Made by a program: the position numbers and the translations under genes
The notes under the pieces: generated by a model
Told to the model about the DNA's origin: nothing
What the model saw: the letters and a program-made list of their open reading frames with translations, nothing else
Database searches by the model: none
Assembly (NCBI GenBank): GCA_028571685.1
Contig: CM053146.1
Coordinates: forward strand, 109,653,431 to 109,717,430
Direction of reading: 5' to 3'
From: Heterohyrax brucei
Lineage: Eukaryota; Chordata; Mammalia; Hyracoidea; Procaviidae
DNA: 64,000 nt
Shown here: piece after piece, positions 10,474 through 22,365 of the stretch
Layout: each line of letters opens with the position of its first letter
Position numbering within the stretch: the stretch's first letter is position 1

Positions 10474-13400
10474 TGAACTATGAAGCATAACTCCATTTTT
10501 TAAAAGAGCATGTGAGGGAGGTGGCGCTAAAAGACAGATTATCCCTCTAACAACAAAGAACTTAAAAAACACTGAACTAACTAGGGCATCCTGGGAGCCT
10601 TGAATTTCAGACAGAAAGTTAAGAGATCGAACTGGGCTAGAAAAAAGGACATAACTACCTTTATCATAATTGGATCTGCAGCCACAGAGGGGCCCGCTTC
10701 TGCTGATGAGGGAGTGGAGTGGTGGCATGGGAGCAGAGTGCATCTTTCCCAGTGGAGAAGCTGAGCTTAGGACAGCCATACCTGTAGAACATGGTAGTGA
10801 CTGGAAGCCAAGGGTGGCAGTGGTATGCAAGAGGAACATATCTTTCTTGGTGGGGAAGCTAACCTGCACATTGCCACACCTACAGAGCTGCAGAGAACTT
10901 TCACCAGAGTATCACAAGTTAAGTGCTTGCAAACTCCTGTGTCTTGCACTTTTTCTGCATGCTGATTTCTCTCCCTATCTACAGCCATTCCACCCTCCCT
11001 TGTCTGTTCAACACTGGACTGTAAATTGTGATGCACTATTTGGGCCACAAGTCAGATGTTTTATAATGTGCCCTGAGCTTTTCTCCTGGACTTAGGGAAA
11101 CAAAGGTAAAGAGAGAAGAATAATTCTGCTGGCTCCCCTGAGCCAACAATTCCTGCTACCTTTCTAAGTGCATTCACAGCTCCATCTGGTGACAGGGCAT
11201 CAGAATTATTAATGCTCCAGAAATCACACTAGCTTAAATGACTAGACTAATTGGACAGTCAAAACCAAATTTATATATATACGTATATATATACACATTA
11301 GGTCACAATAACACAAAAAAGAAAAAGAAAAAATGTTACAAGAACTTTCTCATGGCTCACAAACAACAATTTCTAATCATTTGAAAAAGCAGACCACTAT
11401 GGCTTCAGAAATTTCTAAAACAATGAATCAAAAAAATTTCCAGATGAAGACATCCTACAGTTACCATAGGTAGAATACAAAAGAGTAATGTACAGAGCCC
11501 TGTAAGAAATTGGAAGGGAGATTAGACAAAGTTCACAAGAACAAAACAAAAAAGGATCTACAAGAAGTGTTAGATCAACAATGATCTGAAATTTAGCAGA
11601 TTAAAAATAAAATCAATTCAATATAAAGTTCAAGGATAAAAATCAATTCAATAGAAAGTCAAAGGAGCCAGGACCAAGGCAATGGAATGCAGGATTAGTG
11701 ATATTAAAGGTAAAGCAACTGACACTAGCATTAGGAAAAATCATTTAAAAAATGAAAAACTAAGAATTATGTGGGAGTGTATCAGAAGGAATAATTTACA
11801 ACTGATTGGAGTACTGGAACAGTAAGGGTACCAGAAAATACAAGGAAAATTATTAAAGATTTGCTGACAGAAAACTTTCCTGATGTAATGAAAGATGAGA
11901 AGATATCTATCCAAGATGCTTATCTAACTCCACTTAAGGTAGATACCAAAAGAAAGACACCAAGCCATAAGCTTAACAAAACTAAAACTAAAGAGATGCT
12001 TTCGACAGTGGCTAGGCTGTAACAAAAAATAACTTACAAAGGAGAGTCTGTAAGACTGAGCTCTGATTACTCAGCGGAAACCATGTTGGCAAGTAGGCAA
12101 TGAGGTGATATATACAAAGCCTTGGAGAAAAAAACTGCCAACCAAGAATTATATATTCTGCAAAATTATCTCTCAAACGTGATGGTGAAATTATGACATT
12201 CCCAGATAAACAGAAGTTTAGAGAATTTGCCAAAAAAAAAAAAGAAAGTTTTTTAATTAGAAAATAACATCAGATGTATACTCAAGGATACAATTCAGGA
12301 TAGAGCATCCAGAGTCCAACTTGGATAGGGAACCCACAAAGATTAATCAAAGCTAAAATATTAAGAATACAAAAACAGAGATCTCAATATGGAAATTATG
12401 GCAAAATTATAACAAAAGAAGGGCAAATGAATGTATTTGTAAACCTTTCAAATGCAGAGGAAGTCAAGATGATACAAAGAATTCAAAGACTGGTTTAATT
12501 TCAGATTATTTGGAGAATGTTGGGGTAGCTATGAAGGAAACTAAAAATACTGCACATCAAAAAACGAAATCAAGACATCGCAACAGATATAAAACCAACA
12601 ACATAAAAAAGCATGAAGAGAAAACCCATAACGACTCAGCACAGAATGTTAAGTGGAACAAAGAAAGTGTCAACAACACACAAATAAAGCACCAAAATGA
12701 TAGCACTAAATTGACATTATGTTGTAGGTTTATACAACATAGTTATAAACATATAAGTAACAAATATAAACATATCTTTATACAACAATTTATACCAACA
12801 TACCCAACTGTCATGTTGAATGCCAATGGGTTAAATGCACCGATAAGAGACAAAGAGTAACAGAATGAATAAACTCATGATCCATCTATATGCTGTTTAC
12901 AAGAAACACACTTTAGACTCAAAGATATGAACAAACTGAAACTCAAAGGATGGAAAAATATATACCAGGCTAATAACATGCAAAAAAGAGCTGGAATGGC
13001 AATATCAGATAAAATAGACTTTAAAGTAAAATCCATCTTCATGGACAAGGATGGTCACTATTTATTGCATAAAAGGCCAATATATAAGAAAGACATAATA
13101 TTTATGCACCTAACAACAGAGCTTCTAAATACATCAAAGAAATGCCAACAGTGTTGAAAAGTGAGATAGGCTGCTCCACAGTAATAGGAGACTTCGACAC
13201 AGCACTTTTGGTAATGGAGAGAACATTCAGAAAGAATAATAAAGATACAGAAGATCTAACTGCAACAATCAACCAACTCAACCTCCTAGACATATATAGA
13301 ACTCTCCACCCAACAACAGACAAGTATACCTTCTTTTCTAATGCTCATGGAACATTTTCCAGAATACACTATGTCTTAGGCCATAAAGCAAGTCACAACA

Positions 13401-16047
13401 AAGTCCAAAGCAGTGAAATATTGCAAAACATTTTCTCAGACCAGTAAGCCATGAAAGTTGAAATGAAAAAGCAGGGGTATAAATTCAAATTCATGGAAAC
13501 TGAACAACACCTTGTTTAAAAACTGGGTTATAGAAGAAGCCAAGGATGAAATAAATTCAGGGAATCAAATAAGAATGACAACACATCAAAAACTATGAGA
13601 TACAGCAAAAGCAGTGCTCAGAGGTCAATTTACCTCAATGCACAGATCCAAAACAAAAATAGAGCCCAAATCAAAGAATAAGTACTACAACTCAAGTAGA
13701 AACAGACAACAAAATAACACCTAAAGTACCAGAAGAAAACAGATCATAAAAATTAGAGCAGAACTGAATGAATTAGAGAATATAAAACCAGTTGAAAGAA
13801 TTGACAAGACTGAAAGCTGGTTTTTAGAAAAGATCAACAAAATTAATAAGCCATTGGCCAAACTGACAAAAGAAAAACAGGAAAGGAAGCAAATAATTCA
13901 AGTAAGAGATGAGATGGGTGATATCACAACAGACCCAAGAAAAATGAAAAGAATCACAGCAGAATATTATGAAAAATTGAACTCTAATAAATTTGAAAAC
14001 CTAGAGGAAATGGACAAATTTCTAGAATCACATTATCCACTGAAACTAGCACAAAAAGAAATAAAACAACTTAATAAACCATCACAAAAGAAAAAATTGA
14101 AAAAGTAAAAAAAAAAAAATAACTATCACCCAAAAAAGTCCTGGTCCAGACAGCTTCACTGGATAATTCTACCAACTGTTTAGACAAGAGTTAATATTAC
14201 TAATACTAAGGTCATTTCACAGTATGGTAAAGGATGGAACACTCCCAGATTCATTCTATGAAGCCAGCATTACCCTGATACCAAAACCGAGTAAAGATAA
14301 CACATAAAAGGAAAACTACAGACCGATATCTTTCATAAACTCAGATGGAAAAATCCTCAACAAAATCCTAACCAATAGAATTCAACAACATATCAAATAA
14401 TAATTCACCATGATCGAATAGGAATCATACCAGGGGTGCAGTGTTGGTTGAACATCAGAAAAACAAGTCAACCACAGAAACAAAAGGTAAGAATCACTTA
14501 ATCTCATTGGTTCTAAAAAGTATTTGACAAATTCCAAGACCCATTTGTGTTAAAAACTCTCAGCAAAACAGGAATAGACTGTAATTTCCTCAGCATAATA
14601 AGGAGCATCAATGCAAAGTCAACAGCCAGCATCATCCTGAATGGTGACAGACTGAAAGAATTCCCTTTGAGATCACAAACCAGACAAGGATGCCTATTTT
14701 CACCACTTCTATTGAACGTTGTGCTGAAGGTTCTAGTCAGAGCAATCAGACAAGATAAAGAAATAAAAGCATCCATGTTGGTAAGGAAGAAGTCAAAGTA
14801 TCTCTGTTGGCAAACGATGTGATCCTATAAATAATCCTAAAGAATCCACAAAAAAACTACTGGTACTAATAGAAGAGTTCAGCAAAGTAACAGGATATAA
14901 GACAAACATGAATAGATCAGTAGGATTCCTTTACACTAACAAAATGAGCATCGAAGAAGAATTCACCAAACCAATATCACTTACAGTAGCCCCCAAGATC
15001 ATAAAATACCTAGGAATAAATCTAACCAAAGATGTAGGAGACCCATACAAAAAAAATTGCAAGACTCTACTGCAAGGAACCAAGAGACTTACATAAGTGG
15101 AGAAACCTACCTTGCTCATGGATAGGAACACTTAACACTGTGAAAATGTCTGTTCTGCCCAAAGCATTCTGTATATACAATGCAATCCCATTACAAATGC
15201 CAATGTCATTTTTCAATGAGATGGAGAAAAAAATCACCAACTTCGTATGGAAAGGGAAGAAGTCCCGGATAAGTAAAGCATTATTGAAGAAGAAGAACAA
15301 AGTGGGAGGCCTCAAACTACCTGACCACAGAACCTATTACACTGCCACGGTAGTCAAAATAGCCTGGTACTGGTACAAAAACGGATGCTTAGACCAATGG
15401 AACAGAATAGAGAATGCAGAAATAAACAATTCACCTAAAACAAGCTGATGTTTAACAAGGCCCAAAGTTCCTGAACTAGGAGAAACAGTAGTCTATTTAA
15501 CAGTGTTGGCAAAACTGGATATCCATCTGCAAAGAAATGAACCAAGACCCATATCTCACACCATGCACAAAACTAAGTCAAAATAAAGACCTAAATATCA
15601 AATCTATAATGATAAAGATCATGGAAGAAAACATAGAGATAATACTCGAAGCCCTAACACACAGCATAAACAGACTGCAAACTATTACTAACTATACACA
15701 GACAGCAAAAGAGAAAATAGATAAGTGGAAACTATTAAAAATCAAACACTTGTACTCATCCAAAGACTTCATCGAAAGGGTAAAAGGCCACCTACATACA
15801 GGGAAAAAATATTTGACAACCACAGATCTGACTGACATCTAATCTCCATAATCTACAGGATACTGCAAAATCTCAACAAGAAAAACACAAATAACTCAAT
15901 CAAACAATGCGCAAAATATATGGACAGACACTTCACCAAAGAAGACATCCAGGCAGCTAAACGATACATAAGGAAATGTTCATGATCATTAGTCATCATG
16001 GAAATCCAGATCAAAACTATGATGACATATCTCTTCACCTGGACAAC

Positions 16048-16213
16048 GAAGAAGCCAAACCCATTGCCGTCCAGTTGATTCCAACTCATGGACCTCATAG
16101 GACAGAGTAGAACTTCCTCATAGAGTTTCCAAGGAGCACCTCGTGAATTTGAACCGCTGATCTTTTGATTAGAAGCTGTAGCACTTAAGCACTATGCCCC
16201 CAGGGTTTCCCAC
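16048..16213 (-). mobile_element. Paenungulate SINE, minus strand, inside L1-B ORF2
   Basis: The reverse complement contains GGGAAACCCTGGGGGCATAG and the TCCTATGAGGTCCATGAGTT body. It interrupts the ORF2 end of L1-B and so dates L1-B as older. Confidence 0.9.
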
Positions 16214-17412
16214 CACAAGACTGGCATTAATCCAAAAAACAGCAAATAACTACTGGTGAAGAGGCTGTAGAGAGGCTGAAACTCTTCTACATTGCTGATG
16301 GGAATGTAAAATGTTACAGTCTCTTTAGAAAGCAGTTTGGTGCTGTCTTAAAAAGCTAGAAATAGGAATACCGTGTGATCCAGCAATCCCACTGCTTCTA
16401 ATATATCTGAGATAAATAAGGGCTGTTTCACAAACAGATACATACACACAGATACATACAGCACAATCCATAACAGCAAAAAGATGGACTCATCCTAGGT
16501 ACCCATCAACAGATGAATAAAGAAAAAAACTATGGTATATTTACACAATGGACCACTGTGCAATGATAAAGCACAACAAAGACTTTAGGAAACATCTCAT
16601 AATCTGGAATCATCTGGAAGAAATTATGCTGAGTGAAATCAGTCAGCTGCAACAAGACAAATATTGTATGAAACCTGTATTATAAGACCTTAAGAAAAGG
16701 TTTCTGCACAGAAGAAAATAATCTTTGACAGCTACAAGGGTGTGGAGGGAGAAAGGAGATATTCATAAATTAGATAGTTGATAGGAATTGGGTTAAGTGA
16801 TGGGAGTGATAGCATGCAGTACAGGGGAAGTCAGCACAATTGAACCACAACATAAGCTAAAAGATTTTCTAAATATAACAACATTTTAAAGGACAGACTA
16901 TCTGGGACAGGATTAGGTGAAGAGAGTGACAACAAGCAGTACAAGGGATGTTTAAGAAGTCATCGAGGTCAACTGGCATAACTAGTATTTTCCTAAGAAA
17001 ATGTTTTGCATCCTTGATTGATGACTGATGCCTGGGGTCTTAAAAGCCAGCAAGCTACCATCTAGGAAACATCAGTTGTTTCCAACCCACCTGGTGGATG
17101 AAAACCAAGAACGTCAAAGACCTGAGGAAAGTATGAGCCCAGGAGACAGGAAAGACCCATATAATTGGGAGACTACATCAGCGTAAGACCAGAAGAACTA
17201 GATGGTGCCCAGCCATTACTAAAGACTACCCTGACAGTGAATGCAGGTTGAGTCCCTAATGTAGCAGGATAAAGTGGGGAGACCAGACTTGATGGTCCAA
17301 CATCCTGCAGGTTCCCCTGAGAACATGGACCCTGGATATGCTTCCAGCCCAGAACTGAATCCAGTACCAAAGCCAACTCTTCAGACCAAAACTGGACTGG
17401 ACTATAAGACAT

Positions 17413-17566
17413 AGGGAAGCCCTAGTGTCATAGGGGTTAAGTGCCACAGCTACTTACCAAAAGATCAGCAGTTTGAACCCCCTAGGCACTCCTTGGAAAC
17501 TCTATGAGTTCTACTCTGTCCTATAGGGTTACTATGAGTTGGAATCAACTCAACAGCAGTAAGAGT
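17413..17566 (+). mobile_element. Paenungulate SINE, plus strand, inside L1-B 3' UTR
   Basis: The copy shows GGAAGCCCTAGTGTCATAGG, GGTTACTATGAGTTGGAATC and a CAACTCAACAGCAGT end. Confidence 0.92.
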
Positions 17567-17853
17567 AAGATACAGAATGATGCAGGTGGTGTGTGTACTT
17601 CTTGGCTTAAATATATGTATGAGGCTTTCTGACCAGTTCCTCTGTACAGGTGAGAAGAAATGGTGAAGAGGAGGGGACAAGTGTTGTTAGAATGAATACC
17701 AGAAGTACAGAGTAGAAACGAGTAGTGTGCTTCACAGGGTGCAAAGAGCAGATACAGTTGTATAGAGATGTGTGTTCAGAGATTTATATGATAGATTGAC
17801 TTGGATTGTAAACTTTCACTTAATCACAATAAATAAAAAAGCATATGTGGGAG

Positions 17854-18185
17854 AAACAGAATTGGGAAGAGTGGGAGAATCATTAAGAAATGTAGCCCAG
17901 TGGTCTTCAGTAATATAGCAAACCTCAAAGAGGGCCAACCAGCAAGACATAATCACTGGAAAAATCCAGTTCAGTCAATTTCAGAGAAAGGTATCTGTGC
18001 TGAGATATAAGGCACTAGAGACATAATGTATGATGTCTATTTGCTGTAACACTCTCACCTCAGGGACTGATACCCCAGGACCAGGTTGGGATTATAACCC
18101 TTCTTCAGTGGTCTTGGAGTAGTGGGTAAGGTTATTTCTCACTATGGTTACTTGCACATCTTCCTTTAAAAAGCCTAGTTGCTTA
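17854..18185. other. Intergenic stretch after L1-B
   Basis: I see no exon, RNA gene or clear repeat family in this stretch. Confidence 0.4.
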
Positions 18186-18640
18186 TCATTACTACATAGA
18201 TTTGAGCCCCTGCTGTGTGTCAGCCCCTAACCTAGGCACTTGGGCTGTGTGATTATACAAAATAGACCAAGATTCCCAGTCTTGTGGTACTTATACTGTG
18301 GTCAGTGGAGACAGTGAAGAAGGAAACACAATCAGTAAGTTATGGAGAGTGACTAATGGTGATGAACACTGAGGACAAATGTTGAGTAGAGCAGGACAAG
18401 GCACATGGAAAGCGAGGGAAGCAGGAGGCAGGTTGTAGCTGAACTGGGTCAGGGCAGTCGTCATGGAAGAAGTGAAGACCAGAGGGTGTGAGCCAAGCAG
18501 ACAAGCAGAGGAATAGCATTGCAAGGAGACAGCAGCAACAGCAAAGTCCCTAAGGGAGGGTGCTTGGCCCATTTGTGGAACATCAGGGGGTGGCTGGAGT
18601 GCTGTTGGGGAGGGGTGAGTCAGAACCTTGAGACAAGGAG
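18186..18640 (+). repeat. Ancient interspersed repeat (MIR/L2-like)
   Basis: The sequence resembles the old mammalian repeat that begins with a CCCTGCTGTGTGTCAGCCCC-type block and continues with 'pool of lost/gained bases' typical of MIR/L2 (GTGGTACTTATACTGTGG, GGAAGAAGTGAAGACC, CAGCAAAGTCCCTAAGGG). The family name is by recognition only. Confidence 0.45.
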
Positions 18641-19049
18641 CTGGGCTTTCAAGATGAGCGAAAAGCAGAGCAGAATAGTAACAAGAACTCATATACTGAG
18701 GGATCGGTCTGGCTGCTCTGTTGACACTGTCAGAGGGTGAGGTAGGAAGGTACATCTATTTCTTCTCTGCTTCTCCCCATCTTCAGCAAGTGCCTGTCTT
18801 CTGTCCCTTTGATAACTTTTCCTCCTCCATTCCCCCCCTGTAATGTTGGAATTCCCAAAAGAGCCACAATCCCTCATTTTTCATCACCTCACACCCTTTC
18901 CCTGGTAGGCAACCTTCTTCATTTCCATTGTTGCTGGTGACTCTTGAATCTTGATCTTCAGCTCAGGCCTCTCTCTCAAGCACAAGCTCTGTAAGTAGAC
19001 CCAACTTCTACCCTTTTCTGTCAATTGGATGCCTCAGAAGCACTTCAAA

Positions 19050-19243
19050 CTTAAGCCTGTTGTCACTCTTGGAGACTCTATGTATGACAGAGTAGAACTG
19101 AGTTCCATAAGGATTTCAGTGGGTGATTTTTCAGAACTAGATCACTGGGTCTTTCATCATAGACATCTTCGGGAGCACCTGAACCTCTAACCTTTTGGTT
19201 AGCAGCCAAATGCTTAGCCATTTGCACCTCTCAGGGGCACCAC
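19050..19243 (-). mobile_element. Paenungulate SINE (longer subtype), minus strand
   Basis: The reverse complement has the AACCAAAAGGTTAGAGGTTC block and a diverged GACAACAGGCTT end. Confidence 0.75.
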
Positions 19244-19419
19244 GTCAAACTTAACACACCTGAAAGAGATCTCCTTTTCATCTCAGCCAACCACAAGTTT
19301 CTAAGCAGGAATAGGGAGTGACTTCAGATGCTCCATTCTCTTACAGCACCTGTTCAGACATGCAGTCCGTTCAATCCCACCTCAGAGATGGTTCTTGATC
19401 TGCCTTTCACTCTATTTCC

Positions 19420-19830
19420 ATGACTACTGTGTTATTTTAAACCACCATCATTCCTCTCCTGACTATCACAGTCTTCTTTTCTTGATTTCCCTACATTCAT
19501 TTTGCCACCCTTCCAAGCCATTCTGCACATTAAAGCTAGCGTCAAGTATAAATGTATGAACAGACACACACACTCACATACACAGTCATATTATTCTCCT
19601 GCCTAAAACCCTTCAATGATTTCCACGATGATGTCCCAAATCCCTAAGATGACATACATGTCCTACACAACCTAGCCCCTGCCTACTTCTTCAACTTCAT
19701 CTCTTGCTTCCTCCTCTGTTAGGATCTAGGTTCCTCTTTCCCATTTTGGAGGCTTTGCCTGTGCACTCTCTGCCTGGAATAGATTATTACTGTATCCATG
19801 ATTTTGCTGCTTCTGTGGAGTGCTGCTCAA
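19420..19830. repeat. Ancient LINE-2-like fragment
   Basis: The stretch has CTAAAACCCTTCAATGATTT, CCTACACAACCTAGCCCCTG and TTTGCCTGTGCACTCTCTGC with CTGGAATAG. Together they match the well-known LINE-2 3' region found across mammals. I do not assign a strand. Confidence 0.5.
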
Positions 19831-20123
19831 ATAACCCAAAGAACTTGTTGAAGTGTAAGTCATAAGGTCAGGCAAACCCGGCATCAAGGCTGTAAGATGG
19901 AGGTGGTACAGTCAGGAAAAGCAAAAGCAGAAATGAAAGACACAAATTGGAAACCCATAGCCCAGTTATCTGTACTGTTGTATCACATCTGTCCCTCATT
20001 TCATACCCATGCTACATGGTAGAGTGAGGGGACCCTGTGACAAGCTGATGAAGAAAAGCAAAGCCTGATCTTGGTTCATAGATGGGTTGGCTCAGCATGC
20101 AGGGGTTGAACAATCAGGCAAAA

Positions 20124-20290
20124 CCAAGAAACCAAACCCAATGCCGTCAAGTCAGGTCTGACTCACAGCGACTCTAGAGATCAGGGTACAATTGCCCCAT
20201 AAAGTTTCCAAGGAGTGCCAGGTGGATTTGAACTACCAACTTTTTGGTTAGTAGATATAGCACTTAACCCACTATGCCACCAGGGTTTCC
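20124..20290 (-). mobile_element. Paenungulate SINE, minus strand
   Basis: The reverse complement begins GGAAACCCTGGTGGCATAGT and ends near ATTGGGTTTGGTTTCTTGG. It is nearly full length. Confidence 0.93.
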
Positions 20291-21018
20291 TGAACAATCA
20301 AGTAGATGTGGTCAACTAGAACAGTGAGCCAAACTGGAAGTTATAGTTAAGCCTTTATTCATTTATCACAATGCAAGCGAAAAGTAAAAATGGATGCCGG
20401 CTCCCCAGTGCTCCAATTTCCACTGACAGAATGGCATGACTGAAGGTCATGTGGATGCAGTACAGAGGGATTGGTCTTACTGCCAAGGAGCCCTGAACAA
20501 AAGGCCCAGTGTGCCTTTTGTCAAGAGGACCTGTTGGCTGTTGGTTAGTGACTGAGGTGGGGAAGGCTAGGAATGAAAATGTACCATGTCAAAGTTGAGA
20601 AAAATGCCTCAGCCAAGGAGATTTGGTGGAGGGGCCTCAATAAGGAGGCCCCAATTAAGGAGGCACCTAGGCTAGGAACGCAGCTATGTACATGAGTGTG
20701 GCTGGCCTAGGAGGGAATCTGAGTCCTTGGCTGCAACTCCCTACAGAAAATGGCAATGCATTGTGGTGTATCAAGTCTAGTGTGGGAAGGGCAGCTGTCC
20801 CCCAACAAAGACTGTCAGGCAAAGCCTTGTAATTACCTATTTGGGGGCCTGAAAAATCATACCTATCACTGTGGCCTAGATCTGGGCTCCTCAGTGGGTG
20901 AAAGCCAGCTGTGGACAACAGCTGACCATAGCTCCTTTCAGATACCAGTGAGGGGAAATCTTCCAGTGGTCAGGGCTTTGATTACCATAGTCGTTTATCC
21001 ATTTTGTGTGGAAAATAG
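20291..21018. other. Intergenic stretch without recognised features
   Basis: I see no gene here. The sequence has low CpG, and short open frames lack motifs. It could hold an old LTR interrupted by the SINE at 20124, but I found no boundaries to support that. Confidence 0.35.
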
Positions 21019-22315
21019 AAATGACCCAGTGGGTAGAGTCAAGACAGCAGACTAAACACAAGTCTCCCTAAATCCCTCTGGAAACTGAGACCTGAATTGA
21101 TAATTACACAGAGCCTTCTGGACACCTAGTGAGCCCTAGGACATGGCATAGGGCTGTCTATTTGGTCTATGTACCACTGAGTGGGAAATTACTTCCTTCA
21201 CTGATCGCCGCCCTTGTTGAGTCCTGGCTCTTGTGGACTGAAGGTAAATCGCCATTTTAACTTTTTTTTTCCTCTGTCTTAGCCAGCGGGAGGGGTTGAG
21301 GTGACTGGCAGCAAGGCTCAGACACACTTCTGATGAGATTGACAAGCAGAGTCGCCACATTTTGAGAGCCTGGCCTTGGAATCTGTGCAACTCAACACCT
21401 CTGACCTCTATCTCTCGGAGCCTTTTCTGAGACTGGTGGGGGACTTTGTGTGGGACACCATCTTGATTCACCAAGAGGCAGAGTTTCTTATATGGAGGCC
21501 TCAGCTGGACCTAATTCCCTGCCCAGAGAGCACTTTTCTCGCAGTAAAGCAGTCTTTGATATATAGGTGCTTACTTTACTAGCTTACTTGTACACCTGAA
21601 AGCCTAACTAATTTTGGAAGCTGTCAGATATCTTCTACCTTTCAATAGAGAAATAACTGCAGTACATCCAGACAGCATCTCTTCTGGCCTTTACTGTCTC
21701 ACATTGTAGAGTCAGCTGATGGCTCCCCAGTACCTCTATAAGTGAGCTGTGTCTTTGCCAATCAGGAAGTGGAGCCTGCTATCCAAAAGATTCAACTGAG
21801 CCCAGTCACTGGAGTACATAGAGGTTTCTGGTTATCAACTTCCTTTTCAGACTAAGGTTTAGATCTTGTTAAAATAACACCAGAGAGAACAACTTCCAGA
21901 TTCCCAAAAAGCAACAAACTTTGGACCAGAACATTAGGAGGAATCCACCTATGGCTTCAGAAGGCCTACAAAAGAAAAAGCCAAAGAACTTTCCAGACAA
22001 AGAAGCATTTCTGAAACTATCGGAAGGTGAGTACAAAAAGGTTATATATAGAGCCCTCCAAGACCTTATACAAAATGCAGCAGAGCAAAATGAAAAAGTA
22101 AGCAAGCTGTTAGAACTGATGACACACCAATACTCTGAAATCCAACAGATCAACAACAAAATCAGAGACAGAAAATTCAGTTCAAAGCCAAGAAAACAGA
22201 ACTGAACAAATGGAAAATAGATTTTCTGAGTTGGAAGACAGAGCTACTGACTCCAGCATCTATGAGGAGAAATCAGAAAGAAGAAATAAGAAAAATGAAG
22301 AAGCATTAAGAAGCA

Positions 22316-22365
22316 TGTGGGACTGTATCATGAGGAACAATGTGGGACTGTATCATGAGGAACAA
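22316..22365 (+). repeat. 25-bp tandem duplication in L1-C ORF1
   Basis: A 25-nt unit beginning TGTGGGACTGTATCATGAGG occurs twice with no mismatch, back to back. L1-D has a single copy at the homologous place, so this is a private duplication that also shifts the ORF1 frame. Confidence 0.9.

Larger units (their letters stand above)
10521..17839 (+). mobile_element. L1-B: old, near full-length LINE-1
   Basis: The layout is a 5' UTR-like region (10521-11330), degraded ORF1 (about 11330-12260), degraded ORF2 (about 12790-16700) and 3' UTR to an AATAAATAAAAAA tail. ORF2 landmarks are endonuclease-like LNANGLNAPI and DPSICCLQ-like sequence near 12820-12920, RT sequence near 14100-14900, and the [17 protein letters not shown] block near 15330. 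Many stops and frameshifts show age, and two SINEs lie inside it. Candidate target duplications, AGCATGTGAGGGAG (10507-10520) and AGCATATGTGGGAG (17840-17853), match at 12 of 14 positions. The 5' boundary depends on that match. Confidence 0.85.

Noticed and set aside
18291-18755. 154-residue open frame on the minus strand
   Set aside because: It lies over an old repeat, has no conserved motif, and its Ser/Pro-rich composition is typical of antisense noise.
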